Origin: a virus
IMG/VR virus record: IMGVR_UViG_3300005617_000008
Span: 1-64,000 of that record
Reading direction: 5' to 3' (one strand)
DNA length: 64,000 bases
The position numbers and the translations under genes were made by a program. The notes under the pieces are model-generated. The model did no database searches, was not told the origin of the DNA, and saw only the letters and a program-made list of their open reading frames with translations. Below, piece by piece: positions 15,329 to 22,951 of this stretch (its first letter is position 1; every line of letters starts with the position of its first letter).

Positions 15329-15574
15329 ATGACCGCCAAAATTATATACGAAGGACAGCCGTGCAAGCGTTGCCAAACTCCGGTAATTAAGAGAACACAT
15401 AAGGCAAACTGGAAACCTAAGCCGGAGCAGCCTTACTACTTTGATTATTGGTTTGCCTGTCCGAATAAGAAGTGTAGGACAATCTATCTTGTGGAGATAG
15501 CGAAAAGATGGTTAAAGGCAGCGCCAGAAGACGAATCTTACGTTGCGTTCAATTTCGCTACAGAAGGCTTGTAA
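15329..15574 (+). CDS. Zinc-ribbon protein (81 aa)
   Basis: ATG 15329 after ACAAGGACAG. CKRCQTPVIKR (residues 11-14) and CPNKKCRTIY (about 44-49) form a likely zinc site; the rest is WF/Y-rich beta structure. First gene after the long non-coding stretch. Confidence 0.6.
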   Translation: MTAKIIYEGQPCKRCQTPVIKRTHKANWKPKPEQPYYFDYWFACPNKKCRTIYLVEIAKRWLKAAPEDESYVAFNFATEGL

Positions 15575-15625
15575 ATCTGACGCAGCCTGTGGAAAACCCA
15601 ATAAGCAACAGCGAAGGAGTAGAGT

Positions 15626-16071
15626 ATGAGCAGACATGGTTACAGTGACGACATAGACGAATGGGCGTTAATTAAATGGCGTGGTCAGGTTGCTTCGGCA
15701 ATGCGCGGGAAAACGGGGCCAACAATTATTGATTGATTTGGTCAAGGCGCTAGACGCCATGCCGGAAAAGGCGCTGATAGCCGAGGAGTTAATTACCGCT
15801 GAAGGCGAGGTTTGCGCGCTGGGTGCAGTTGGACTCCAGCGGGGCATGTTGATGGATGGGCTTGACCCTGAAGATTCCGAGCGGGTAGCAAAAGCATTTG
15901 ATATTGCTGAGCAGTTAGCTCGTGAAATCACTTACGTTAATGATGAGGGTGGCAGGGGATGGCGGCAGGGGATGGCGACAGAATGAGACTCCCGAGGCGC
16001 GATGGTTAAGAGTGCGGGAATGGGCCATGAGCCATATCTTACCCGTACCCAACGATGCCGTAAAGATGTAA
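15626..16071 (+). pseudogene. Conserved phage protein with two frame lesions
   Basis: Reading MSRHGYSDDIDEWALIKWRG at the start, PEKALIAEELITAEGEVCAL in the middle and ETPEARWLRVREWAMSHI at the end reconstructs a widespread phage protein of unknown function (~145 aa). These three pieces lie in three frames. Lesion one is an extra A in the run 15710-15713, lesion two a perfect 13-bp tandem duplication at 15951-15976. Removing one A and one repeat copy restores one frame ending at 16071. The middle piece alone could give ~100 residues from a GTG/TTG start, but the conserved N- and C-termini are lost. Confidence 0.75.
15951..15976 (+). repeat. Perfect 13-bp tandem duplication
   Basis: GGCAGGGGATGGC occurs twice with no gap (15951-15963 and 15964-15976). 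Deleting one copy rejoins NDEGGRGWRQ to NETPEARW. Typical of slipped-strand duplication. Confidence 0.85.
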
Positions 16072-16097
16072 CTCTCATTACAGGCCGGAATCCCCCT

Positions 16098-16397
16098 ATG
16101 CCACGAAAAGGACAACCACGTGACCGCAACCTCGACTGTGAAAACGTCAAGGCTTATCGCGAGATCGTGCATTTGCAACTGAACTACTTACAAAGGGAAT
16201 ACGTGGTGAAAAATGTTAGTTGCTGTGAGCGCGGTCAGGCATTGTGGAGATCCACGCTGACTGAATTCATGCTCGAAGGGAAGAACCCGCGCAACGTGGT
16301 CTACATGGTGAAGATTTGGGAGAACTTGTTCTTCAGCAATCCTGAAATACGATTTACTCAATGGCAACCAAACGGGAACGGCAATGCAAAGTTTTAG
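16098..16397 (+). CDS. Hypothetical protein (99 aa)
   Basis: Starts MPRKGQPRDRNLDCENVKAY; in-frame ATGs at 16002 and 16020 would give longer versions that overlap the broken gene upstream. Helical, with VVYMVKIWENLFFSNPEIRF. No family recognised. Confidence 0.5.
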   Translation: MPRKGQPRDRNLDCENVKAYREIVHLQLNYLQREYVVKNVSCCERGQALWRSTLTEFMLEGKNPRNVVYMVKIWENLFFSNPEIRFTQWQPNGNGNAKF

Positions 16398-16578
16398 CGA
16401 ACTAAGCGACAAGACCAAAAAGAAGGTCGGCAAGTTAGCGTGGCCCAAAGGGGCAATTCTGTATTGCGGCACGTGTCCACGACGCAGCGAGAAGACTCCT
16501 GAGCAGATGGAAAAGTTTTTGAGCAGTTGGCCCAAGTGTCCGCAATGTGGTACTCCGGCGCAGGTAAAGCCGTTATGA
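16384..16578 (+). CDS. Zinc-ribbon protein (64 aa)
   Basis: CGTC near residue 29 and CPQC near residue 52 form a CxxC-CxxC ribbon; the N-terminus is Lys-rich. Overlaps both neighbours (14 and 4 bp). Confidence 0.62.
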   Translation: MQSFSELSDKTKKKVGKLAWPKGAILYCGTCPRRSEKTPEQMEKFLSSWPKCPQCGTPAQVKPL

Positions 16579-16793
16579 AAAAGGAAACCCCTCGTGAGCG
16601 TGTAGAGTCCTTCATTGCCCGTCGTCGTGAAAATGTCGGAGGGTTTACCTCAGAGGGTTTAGCACCTGATGGATATGTAGAAGTCAGGTTTGAGAAAGCA
16701 ACATTTTATACACCACTAGAGGATCGAGTGGTTTACCGGGGCGACGTGGATTACGAGCGACCACCGTTGAAAGTACAGGTTAAATCATCATGA
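16575..16793 (+). CDS. Hypothetical protein (72 aa)
   Basis: ATGA overlap start (MKKETPRERVESFIARRREN). Basic N-terminal helix, beta-rich C-terminal part (VRFEKATFYTPLEDRVVYRG). Unknown. Confidence 0.58.
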   Translation: MKKETPRERVESFIARRRENVGGFTSEGLAPDGYVEVRFEKATFYTPLEDRVVYRGDVDYERPPLKVQVKSS

Positions 16794-17059
16794 GCAACAA
16801 AACAACGAAAGAGATCGCAGAAACTATCACGTCCAAGGTTGCCTTGATATGCGGTTGCGCGTGGGAATCGTGTACAGCCACGCGCACGGCCACTGCCAAG
16901 GCCATCGACGACGCGCTAACTGTCGAACGAGAACGTGCCGCCAAGATAGCGGAGGCTATGCGTCCCAGTGGAGGTCGGCAATGGACGGATGAGCAACGGA
17001 CCTGCTTTAACGCGCTCACGGATTGTGCTGCAAATATCCGAGCGGGGATCGAGCCGTGA
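16790..17059 (+). CDS. Hypothetical helical protein (89 aa)
   Basis: ATGA overlap on the left, GTGA on the right. Two Cys in GCAWESC and a long helix ATAKAIDDALTVERERAAKI. The helix type recurs in many phage proteins next to small regulators. Unknown. Confidence 0.58.
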   Translation: MSNKTTKEIAETITSKVALICGCAWESCTATRTATAKAIDDALTVERERAAKIAEAMRPSGGRQWTDEQRTCFNALTDCAANIRAGIEP

Positions 17060-17262
17060 AAGCACATCAACGCTATAAACAGGTATTCGATTTCATCTGC
17101 GCTTACTCGGCCAGCAACCACGAGGCTCCAACCATGACGGAGATCGGGCGGCATGTCGGCCTACGTTCTACCCAGAGCATCCACGATATCCTGACAGCCC
17201 TGGAGAACTTAGGTTTAATCCGTCGCACTCGTAAGTGGAGAGGAATCGAGATTGTAAAGTGA
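17056..17262 (+). CDS. LexA-type winged-helix DNA-binding protein (68 aa)
   Basis: Matches the N-terminal DNA-binding domain of LexA: FDFICAYSASNHEAPTMTEI, GRHVGLRSTQSIHDILTALE, then NLGLIRRTRKWRGIEI. The LexA autoprotease half is absent, so it would not self-cleave. It may be the regulator of the early operators, or an SOS-box competitor. GTG start inside the previous stop. Confidence 0.78.
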   Translation: MKAHQRYKQVFDFICAYSASNHEAPTMTEIGRHVGLRSTQSIHDILTALENLGLIRRTRKWRGIEIVK

Positions 17263-17612
17263 AACGCTCCGGGTTCACGCCTAAGAGTACATGGAAATGG
17301 CTCCAGCGCGGCGGCAAGCTGCGACCTCTCGGTAAGAAAGGCAAAACGTGGAAAGCCAAACGCGACGAACTCAAGATGCTGCATGAAACCATCGGCATTA
17401 CGACTTGCGAGCTGCGTTACGAAGGATGCGCCGTTGATAATTATCTCGGATTCGCTCACGCCGCCAAACGCAGGAAGTTATCCGCCGACGACTTGGGCCA
17501 CGTAATTCTTTGTTGCAACTTTTGTCATCAACAAATTGAGTTCCTACCGCCTGAACAGATGAAATTTATTGTTGATTCCACCATTAAAAACCGGAATGCC
17601 ATGATACAATAG
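17259..17612 (+). CDS. HNH/NinG-like protein (117 aa)
   Basis: Basic N-terminal 35 residues, then CELRYEGCAVDNYLGFAHAA, KRRKLSADDLGHVILCCNFC and HQQIEFLPPEQM. Cys pairs and His placement fit a compact HNH nuclease such as phage RecA-independent recombination nucleases. GTG start in a GTGA overlap with the LexA-like gene. Confidence 0.65.
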   Translation: MKRSGFTPKSTWKWLQRGGKLRPLGKKGKTWKAKRDELKMLHETIGITTCELRYEGCAVDNYLGFAHAAKRRKLSADDLGHVILCCNFCHQQIEFLPPEQMKFIVDSTIKNRNAMIQ

Positions 17613-17615
17613 AGC

Positions 17616-18146
17616 GTGACTAATAGAACCAACAATCCCGATACTGGACGTTCACGCGCTCGTGTCCGATACCCAAACCTTGGCCCATGTGAAAAGTGCA
17701 AGAAAAAGCAGGCCACAGACCGTCACCACAGAGACGGAGATACGTTTAATAATGATCGGGCTAATATAGAATTTCTGTGCCGACGCTGCCATATGGTCGA
17801 GGATGGCAGGCTCCAAGCATTAATTGAACTGCCACGTCCGCCGTGGGCCACCGAACGGCCCTGCGTTAATTGCGGAAACTTAGTCAAGGTCTTACGGCGA
17901 GGGCGCTGCCATCGTTGCAATGAATCACTTAGACGGAACGGCGTGGAATGGGTGCCCGACAACGATCGCCGTTTTGGGAAACGAGCGCCGGAGCATTTTT
18001 GTAATAACTGCAAGAGGCGCGTTGAAACTGGATGGTCTAAGGGGCGTTGCCCTGCCTGTCGGTTGTACTTTGCCGCGCATGGTAAAGAACGGCCCATGAA
18101 GGAGAACAAGTGTCGGGAAAGAGAGTCGATGCTAACCAATCTTTAA
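17616..18146 (+). CDS. HNH endonuclease with extra zinc fingers (176 aa)
   Basis: Residues 24-65 form an HNH site (CEKCKKKQATDRHHRDGDTF, then NIEFLCRRCH). Three further Cys clusters follow (CVNCGN...CHRC; CNNCKRR...CPAC), probably DNA-binding zinc fingers. GTG start 3 bp after the previous stop. Free-standing homing endonuclease is likely. Confidence 0.75.
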   Translation: MTNRTNNPDTGRSRARVRYPNLGPCEKCKKKQATDRHHRDGDTFNNDRANIEFLCRRCHMVEDGRLQALIELPRPPWATERPCVNCGNLVKVLRRGRCHRCNESLRRNGVEWVPDNDRRFGKRAPEHFCNNCKRRVETGWSKGRCPACRLYFAAHGKERPMKENKCRERESMLTNL

Positions 18147-18385
18147 TCGTGAAACAGCTTCGCGCTATTGGAGCCACCGTCCAGAGCCTCGCAGATCTCG
18201 GCAAGGGTGTTCCTGATCTCCTGGTCGGCTGGCGCGGCAAGAACTGGCTCATGGAAATCAAAGATTGGAAACAGCCACCCAGTAAACGTAGGCTCACGCC
18301 GGACGAAAAGAAGTGGCACCAGTCATGGAACGGTCAGGTGCATGTAGTAGAAACCTTTGATGAAGCTATGAAAATAATCTCTTGA
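18110..18385 (+). CDS. VRR-NUC-type nuclease (91 aa)
   Basis: Compact PD-(D/E)XK fold: GKGVPDLLVGWRGKNWLMEI with catalytic D, E and K (EIKD) around residues 35-55, then RLTPDEKKWHQSWNGQVHVV. Small VRR-NUC proteins act on Holliday junctions or flaps. GTG start overlaps the HNH gene by 37 bp. Confidence 0.8.
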   Translation: MSGKRVDANQSLIVKQLRAIGATVQSLADLGKGVPDLLVGWRGKNWLMEIKDWKQPPSKRRLTPDEKKWHQSWNGQVHVVETFDEAMKIIS

Positions 18386-18417
18386 CCTCTTGTTGTAGTT
18401 GTTGTAAGCTGCGGCGT

Positions 18418-18546
18418 ATGAAGAAACTTCTGGAATGCAAGATCTGTGGTCATAGCTGGCGCACGCGAAAAGAGGGTGGAAAGCCGCTACGCTGTCCGAA
18501 TCAGTTATGTCAATCACCACACTGGGAAAAAGGTAAACGCAAATGA
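18418..18546 (+). CDS. Zinc-ribbon mini-protein (42 aa)
   Basis: CKICGHSWRTRKEGGKPLRC then CPNQLC gives a four-Cys ribbon. It starts 32 bp after the nuclease; a weak promoter-like TTGACC (18382) precedes it. ATGA overlap with the next gene. Confidence 0.6.
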   Translation: MKKLLECKICGHSWRTRKEGGKPLRCPNQLCQSPHWEKGKRK

Positions 18547-18734
18547 CTTACCGTGAAAACGCACAGGACGAAACTAAAGAACTGGCCGATTATCTCAGGG
18601 GTTTTGGTGATGCAATGCAGAATCCAAAACTGTCACGCGCCGCAGAGTGGATGGAGAAGCTTTCGTGGAATGTATGCGGGCAGGGCTATGTCGGATGTAG
18701 GGGTGGACACGATTGCGGCTCAGATCATAAATAG
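18543..18734 (+). CDS. Hypothetical protein with Cys/His tail (63 aa)
   Basis: Helical N-terminal part (DETKELADYLRGFGDAMQ) and a C-terminal CGQGYVGCRGGHDCGSDH likely to bind metal. Unknown. Confidence 0.58.
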   Translation: MTYRENAQDETKELADYLRGFGDAMQNPKLSRAAEWMEKLSWNVCGQGYVGCRGGHDCGSDHK

Positions 18735-18745
18735 TTTACGTGGGG

Positions 18746-18786
18746 GAGCCGGACGGTTGTTCACGCAACAGGGGCACGTCCGGCTC
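18746..18786 (+). terminator. Strong stem-loop between genes
   Basis: GAGCCGGAC (18746-18754) pairs with GTCCGGCTC (18778-18786). The loop contains GTTG/CAAC. No U-run follows, so it may be an RNA-processing or protein-binding structure rather than a classic terminator. Confidence 0.45.
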
Positions 18787-18800
18787 TCTCCGAGGGTAAT

Positions 18801-19004
18801 ATGAATACAAAAAGCCAAGCGCAGGAAATCTACGGGTACCTTTCGTCGGGTAAGTCGCTTACGCCGCTCGAAGCACTGGAAAAGTTCGGGTGCTTTAGAC
18901 TTGGTGCCCGCATCTACGATCTAAAACAAGCCGATCATAAAATCGAGACTGTCATAGTCGAGAAGAACGGCAAAAGATTCGCAAGCTACAAATTGGAGAA
19001 ATGA
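18801..19004 (+). CDS. Helix-turn-helix protein (67 aa)
   Basis: Matches a common phage HTH family: AQEIYGYLSSGKSLTPLEAL, EKFGCFRLGARIYDLKQADH, then NGKRFASYKL. Likely DNA-binding regulator or replication accessory. GAGGGTAAT precedes the ATG. Confidence 0.72.
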   Translation: MNTKSQAQEIYGYLSSGKSLTPLEALEKFGCFRLGARIYDLKQADHKIETVIVEKNGKRFASYKLEK

Positions 19005-19005
19005 A

Positions 19006-19275
19006 ATGGGCTTAGTTACATGTGACGACCACGACAACAAATCAAATTCACCGCACTGGCAGGAAATCACACCAAGCAATGAACCGCTGGAAATCTCACT
19101 AACGATGACCGAGCGTGAACAGTTGGCCCAACAGGTTGCGGGAGATAATTACGGTCTCTTACTGGAGCCTTCCGATAGTCGGGCGTACCAGCCCGGAAGA
19201 CTTCACATTGATGAGCGGCGGGCTTTTGATGCCGGATGGGAAGCAGCGAAGGTTTATTACGGCCATCAAAAATGA
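19006..19275 (+). CDS. Hypothetical protein (89 aa)
   Basis: Polar N-terminal 30 residues, then TEREQLAQQVAGDNYGLLLE and RRAFDAGWEAAKVYYG. Ends in an ATGA overlap with the clamp gene, so probably co-translated with it. Unknown. Confidence 0.55.
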   Translation: MGLVTCDDHDNKSNSPHWQEITPSNEPLEISLTMTEREQLAQQVAGDNYGLLLEPSDSRAYQPGRLHIDERRAFDAGWEAAKVYYGHQK

Positions 19276-20381
19276 CCACCTTTGATCGCAAAGAACTGAC
19301 TTCTGAGCTTGCCTTACTGGTAGCGATTGCAGGCCAGAAGAATGTCATCCCAGCGCTCTCAACGGTTCGGCTTGAGATTCGTGGCGGTGACGAGACCGCG
19401 TCCCTACTGGCTTACAACTCAAATATAGCTCTTTTTACTGACATTTCCGCTGAAGGTGAAGACTGGAACGGCTGTATTCCTGCCCGCCAGCTTTACGATC
19501 TAATGCGCCTTGCTTCCAACGTTGAGAAGGTTACGCTAATGCCACAAGGTTCGACGGTGCAAATAACATGGGGCCGCTCGCGCCACAGATTGCCTGTGAC
19601 TAACTTTTCTGTCTTCCCTGAGGTATCCGGCCCGGTAGCTGAAAACGAGCGCCTGACGGTCAGGACTGAGGATTTTACCACTGCCCTTGAGCGTGTACTG
19701 CCCTGTGCTGCCCGAGAAGACTCGAATACATGGATGGTTCAGGGAATCAAACTGGAAGCCAAGGACGGGGAATTAAAGCTGATTGGGACAAACACGCACA
19801 GGCTGGGTGTAATAACAATTCCGGCAGAGGGAAATCTGGACGTATTCGTGCCCCTGGAAGCCGCTCAGTTGCTACCCAAATTCAAATCCGAAGAAGTATC
19901 GATCTGGCATGACGGAAAGCAGGTTTCTTTTAGTTTCGGGAGACGAACGCTGATTTCACGATTGATGACGGGCACGTTTCCAAACTGGCAAGCATTTATG
20001 CCGAAGTACTTACCTTTGAGCGCCACGCTTTCCACGACAGAGATGATTAACGCTCTCAGGCGAGCTGACGTGACGCGAGACGAGACCTTCAAACCCGGAG
20101 TCGGGCGAATTCTTCTGGGAGTGGTCTTAATCTTCGGCAAGGACGAGCTGGTAATCGACACAAAGCACAGCACGCATGGAAGATCAGAAGAGTCGATACC
20201 AGTAAGTTCAAACTTGAACGGTGACTTGATCTACATGGGCATCAACCCTGACTACGTGATGGATTTCTTAAGGACGGCAGGAGCGACCACAGAATGCAAT
20301 CTGAAGGACGGGAAATCGGTGCTGAGACTGACGGACGGGAGCAAGTTCGAGTACGTGGTGGTGCCGCAAGTTCTCAAGTAG
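19272..20381 (+). CDS. dnaN: DNA polymerase III sliding clamp (beta subunit)
   Basis: 369 residues, the normal length of DnaN, whose dimer rings tether polymerases to DNA. Recognisable blocks: CIPARQLYDLMRLA (domain 1), NFSVFPEVSG, GIKLEAKDGELKLIGTNTHR in domain 2, SRLMTGTFPNWQAFMPKYLP at the 2/3 boundary, and YMGINPDYVMDFLRT near the end. ATG chosen because of ATGA overlap; longer frame is not needed. No polymerase, clamp loader, helicase or primase lies in the window. Confidence 0.9.
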   Translation: MTTFDRKELTSELALLVAIAGQKNVIPALSTVRLEIRGGDETASLLAYNSNIALFTDISAEGEDWNGCIPARQLYDLMRLASNVEKVTLMPQGSTVQITWGRSRHRLPVTNFSVFPEVSGPVAENERLTVRTEDFTTALERVLPCAAREDSNTWMVQGIKLEAKDGELKLIGTNTHRLGVITIPAEGNLDVFVPLEAAQLLPKFKSEEVSIWHDGKQVSFSFGRRTLISRLMTGTFPNWQAFMPKYLPLSATLSTTEMINALRRADVTRDETFKPGVGRILLGVVLIFGKDELVIDTKHSTHGRSEESIPVSSNLNGDLIYMGINPDYVMDFLRTAGATTECNLKDGKSVLRLTDGSKFEYVVVPQVLK

Positions 20382-20431
20382 ATCAGTGGACTCCTGCTCG
20401 AATAGCGGCGCTGGAGTGCGGAGAGTGACGA

Positions 20432-20932
20432 ATGATAATCGCAGTTGACTTTGATGGCACCTTAGTTGATCACGTCTTTCCTGAAATCGGAGAGCCAGTA
20501 CCAGGTGCGTTCGACTGGCTGAAACGGTTCAAGGAAGCAGGGGCGATATTGATTCTGTACACAATGCGCGCGGACGAGCGTGGTAGTAAGTCAGTTGAGA
20601 TGTTCCCCGGCGAGCGCAAATTTCTCTCCGAAGCCGTGGAGTTTTGTCGCTCGCACGGAGTCGAGTTCGACGCGCTGAATCGCAACCCGACACAGGACGA
20701 ATGGACTTCATCACCGAAGGCTTACGCTCACGTCTACATCGACGACGCGGCGTTTGGATGTCCGCTGAATCCGCCTACCAACGGCGGGCGTTGTACGGTC
20801 AACTGGGACGTGGTTGGACCCGCAGTGCTGGCGTTGATTGAAAAGAATGAATTGGAAGTAATCATTGCGCGAGAGAAAGCGGCTATTGAGGCGAATCGCA
20901 CCCCGACCGTAAATCCCGCGAACGGAGAATGA
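20432..20932 (+). CDS. HAD-family hydrolase
   Basis: Motif I DFDGTLVD at residues 5-12 with the nucleophilic Asp pair, motif II as LYTMRADERG near residue 46, and YIDDAAFGCPL near residue 107 for the late acidic motif. 166 residues; same shape as small phage/Bacteroides sugar- or nucleotide-phosphatases. Substrate unknown. Confidence 0.82.
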   Translation: MIIAVDFDGTLVDHVFPEIGEPVPGAFDWLKRFKEAGAILILYTMRADERGSKSVEMFPGERKFLSEAVEFCRSHGVEFDALNRNPTQDEWTSSPKAYAHVYIDDAAFGCPLNPPTNGGRCTVNWDVVGPAVLALIEKNELEVIIAREKAAIEANRTPTVNPANGE

Positions 20933-20936
20933 AGTA

Positions 20937-21383
20937 ATGGCAGAAGTTTTAGAAACGGGTGCGTCTTACGTGGTGGGCTTTATGTTCAGTCCGTCAGAGA
21001 TGACTGTCCTGCTAATCAATAAGAATCGTCCAACGTGGCAAAAGGGAAAACTCAACGGCATTGGCGGACGTGTCGAGAATGGCGAGACGGCGGCACAGGC
21101 AATGCGGCGTGAGTGTATTGAGGAAGTTGGACTGGACGTTGATTCGTGGCGACAGTTCTGCACGTTGAGTGATGAGCGCGGCTGGAAGATTCACTTTCTG
21201 TCAGCGGTTGGCCCAGTGATGAACGCAAGCGCAATGACTGATGAGAAACCGGAGGTCGTGCAAGTCCACGCGCTCCCGTTCAACGTCATCCCGAATTTGA
21301 AGTGGCTGATTCCAATGGCCCTCAGCATGAGATTTGAACGAATTTCCGGCTTTGATATCAGGGAAGTTGCGGGCCGGATTTGA
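20937..21383 (+). CDS. Nudix hydrolase (MutT-like)
   Basis: Nudix box GRVENGETAAQAMRRECIEE plus VGLDV spans residues 42-66, all signature residues present (G-x5-E-x7-REUXEEXGU). Hydrolyses a nucleoside diphosphate derivative such as oxidised dGTP, dUTP or an ADP-ribose compound. Start at ATG 20937 after GGAGAATGAAGTA. Confidence 0.9.
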   Translation: MAEVLETGASYVVGFMFSPSEMTVLLINKNRPTWQKGKLNGIGGRVENGETAAQAMRRECIEEVGLDVDSWRQFCTLSDERGWKIHFLSAVGPVMNASAMTDEKPEVVQVHALPFNVIPNLKWLIPMALSMRFERISGFDIREVAGRI

Positions 21384-21399
21384 GTGAGCGGAGGATGAA

Positions 21400-21564
21400 G
21401 TGAGCAAGACTAAGAAGATGTACGTTGCCAGCGACGTAGAGATCTACGGACTGCTGAAATCTTTAGTAGAAGACGAAGGCTACGACATTCATGCTGCGGC
21501 TGATCGGCTGCGAGGTGAGATCGATGAGGCCGAAATTGAATACGAGAACAAGGACGACGAATGA
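21400..21564 (+). CDS. Hypothetical protein (54 aa)
   Basis: GTG start after GCGGAGGATGAA. Acidic helical protein ending EIEYENKDDE; ATGA overlap with the next gene. Unknown. Confidence 0.5.
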   Translation: MSKTKKMYVASDVEIYGLLKSLVEDEGYDIHAAADRLRGEIDEAEIEYENKDDE

Positions 21565-21779
21565 CTCCCACCCCTTCACCAAAGCTCGGCATTGCAATCG
21601 ACTACAGTGAATGGCGGTTGCTGCTGCGAGAGTTTATCGACGAAGTCGCCGGAGCCGATGCAGATCTCAAAGTCACGATGGAATGGACAATGGAGACGTG
21701 GTTGCAGTGGCTGAAGAGGAAGCGCGAATCACCCACTGACAACAACATCCTAACATTCAGAATTGAGAAGTTCCAATGA
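21561..21779 (+). CDS. Hypothetical protein (72 aa)
   Basis: Starts MTPTPSPKLGIAIDYSEWRL; Trp-rich helix (TMETWLQWLKRKRES). Last gene before the TnpB element; its stop codon overlaps an ATG whose frame runs 26 codons into the element. Confidence 0.55.
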   Translation: MTPTPSPKLGIAIDYSEWRLLLREFIDEVAGADADLKVTMEWTMETWLQWLKRKRESPTDNNILTFRIEKFQ

Positions 21780-22937
21780 TTGAAAAGCAATCTTCTCAGG
21801 CTACGCACGAGATTAAATCCTCTACGTTAACGCCTGAAGCCGCTCGGCACGGCTAAGAATAACTTGAGCACTGACATGATCACGATCAGCAGACAGTCCG
21901 CAGTTAAGACACAGATGCCAGCGTTGGCTCAATGTCTTTTTAACATCGACCCCACAAGTACAAGTCTGCGACGTGCCGCGAGGATCTACTTTCACCAGCA
22001 CTCTACCAGCGTCCTCCGCTTTGTAGGTAAGCATATAAAGAAAGTTAGACCATCCAGCATCACGCACAAATTTGGCAAGCCTTCCCGCCGCCAGTCCCTT
22101 TACGTTCAGAGCTTCAATAGCAATCAGTCCGTATTGATTGACAATCTTTCGCGATTCTCTGTGATGAAAGTCGCCCCTCTGGTTACGAACATTACCGTGA
22201 AAGCGTTGGAGCGTCAACGCCGCTTTTCGCCTGCGATTCGATCCTTTCTTTCGGCGCGCAACTTGACGTTGCAAGCGTCTGAGCTTAGCTTGCGAGACTT
22301 GATACCATCGTGGATTGTTAATAGTCGTGCCGTTGCTCAGCGTGGCGAAAGAAGACAATCCGACATCTACGCCGATAGTCGCGGGACTGAACGGCAACGG
22401 TTCCGGCTCATACGCGACTGCAAAAATAGCAAACCATCGATCTGCCTCTCGTTTTACTGTGAGAGTTTTAATCTTTCCTGTGAGCGGTCTTGTCAGGCGG
22501 ATCTTAACCATTCCGATTTTCGACAATCTCAACTTACCGCCCTGCAACGGATCTCTGACTTGTCGGAACGTAAGACTGTCGTATCTACGTATGGAGCGAA
22601 AGCGCGGATAGCCGCATTTTTCTCTACGCTTTACTCTCCGAAAAAACGCCCTGAACGCCAGATCGACGCGCTTCAAAACATTCTCCAGCACGTTTGCATT
22701 TACCGTTCCTACGTCGTCTCTGTCCTTTTTAATAACAGTCAACTGCAAGGTCTGATCGTAGTAGGAAATGAATTTGCGATTAATCTTCCACGCGTCACGT
22801 CGTTCCTGAAGTGCGGCGTTATACAGTTCAGCGCACAAAGCAAGCGAGCTATCGAGAATGGCTTGCTGTCTTTTAGTTGGGTAAATCCGGTAACGGAAGG
22901 ACTTGATCACCGTGACATTATATACCAAAACATTTGA
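21780..22937 (-). mobile_element. Lone TnpB element (IS200/IS605-like, no tnpA)
   Basis: The element carries only tnpB, opposite to the surrounding genes. On the plus strand TTGA occurs at 21780-21783 and again at 22935-22938, flanking it. Joining the flanks at TTGA gives a compact junction: upstream stop, then TTGAGAAAGGAGCAGCGC and ATG 22952. Near the 3' end of tnpB a short stem (GATTG/CAATC, 21778-21792) marks the right end, where TnpB guide RNAs normally arise. Exact ends are inferred. Confidence 0.65.
21822..22910 (-). CDS. tnpB: TnpB RNA-guided nuclease
   Basis: 362 residues from GTG 22910 (VIKSFRYRIYPTKRQQ). N-terminal helical domain as in IS605-type TnpB, then the split RuvC nuclease: TIGVDVGLSSFA (Asp), GLIAIEALNVKGL (Glu), SADRDHVSA (Asp). 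The zinc knuckle reads QTCTCGV...CLNCG: the first pair is CxC, not CxxC, so one residue is missing. TATAAT is just upstream of the start. Catalytic residues are intact, so nuclease activity is plausible. Confidence 0.88.
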   Translation of the reverse strand: MIKSFRYRIYPTKRQQAILDSSLALCAELYNAALQERRDAWKINRKFISYYDQTLQLTVIKKDRDDVGTVNANVLENVLKRVDLAFRAFFRRVKRREKCGYPRFRSIRRYDSLTFRQVRDPLQGGKLRLSKIGMVKIRLTRPLTGKIKTLTVKREADRWFAIFAVAYEPEPLPFSPATIGVDVGLSSFATLSNGTTINNPRWYQVSQAKLRRLQRQVARRKKGSNRRRKAALTLQRFHGNVRNQRGDFHHRESRKIVNQYGLIAIEALNVKGLAAGRLAKFVRDAGWSNFLYMLTYKAEDAGRVLVKVDPRGTSQTCTCGVDVKKTLSQRWHLCLNCGLSADRDHVSAQVILSRAERLQALT

Positions 22938-22951
22938 GAAAGGAGCAGCGC

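Noticed and set aside
21864-22937. 357-codon frame opposite tnpB
   Set aside because: Antisense to a clear TnpB gene, with no protein-like motifs.
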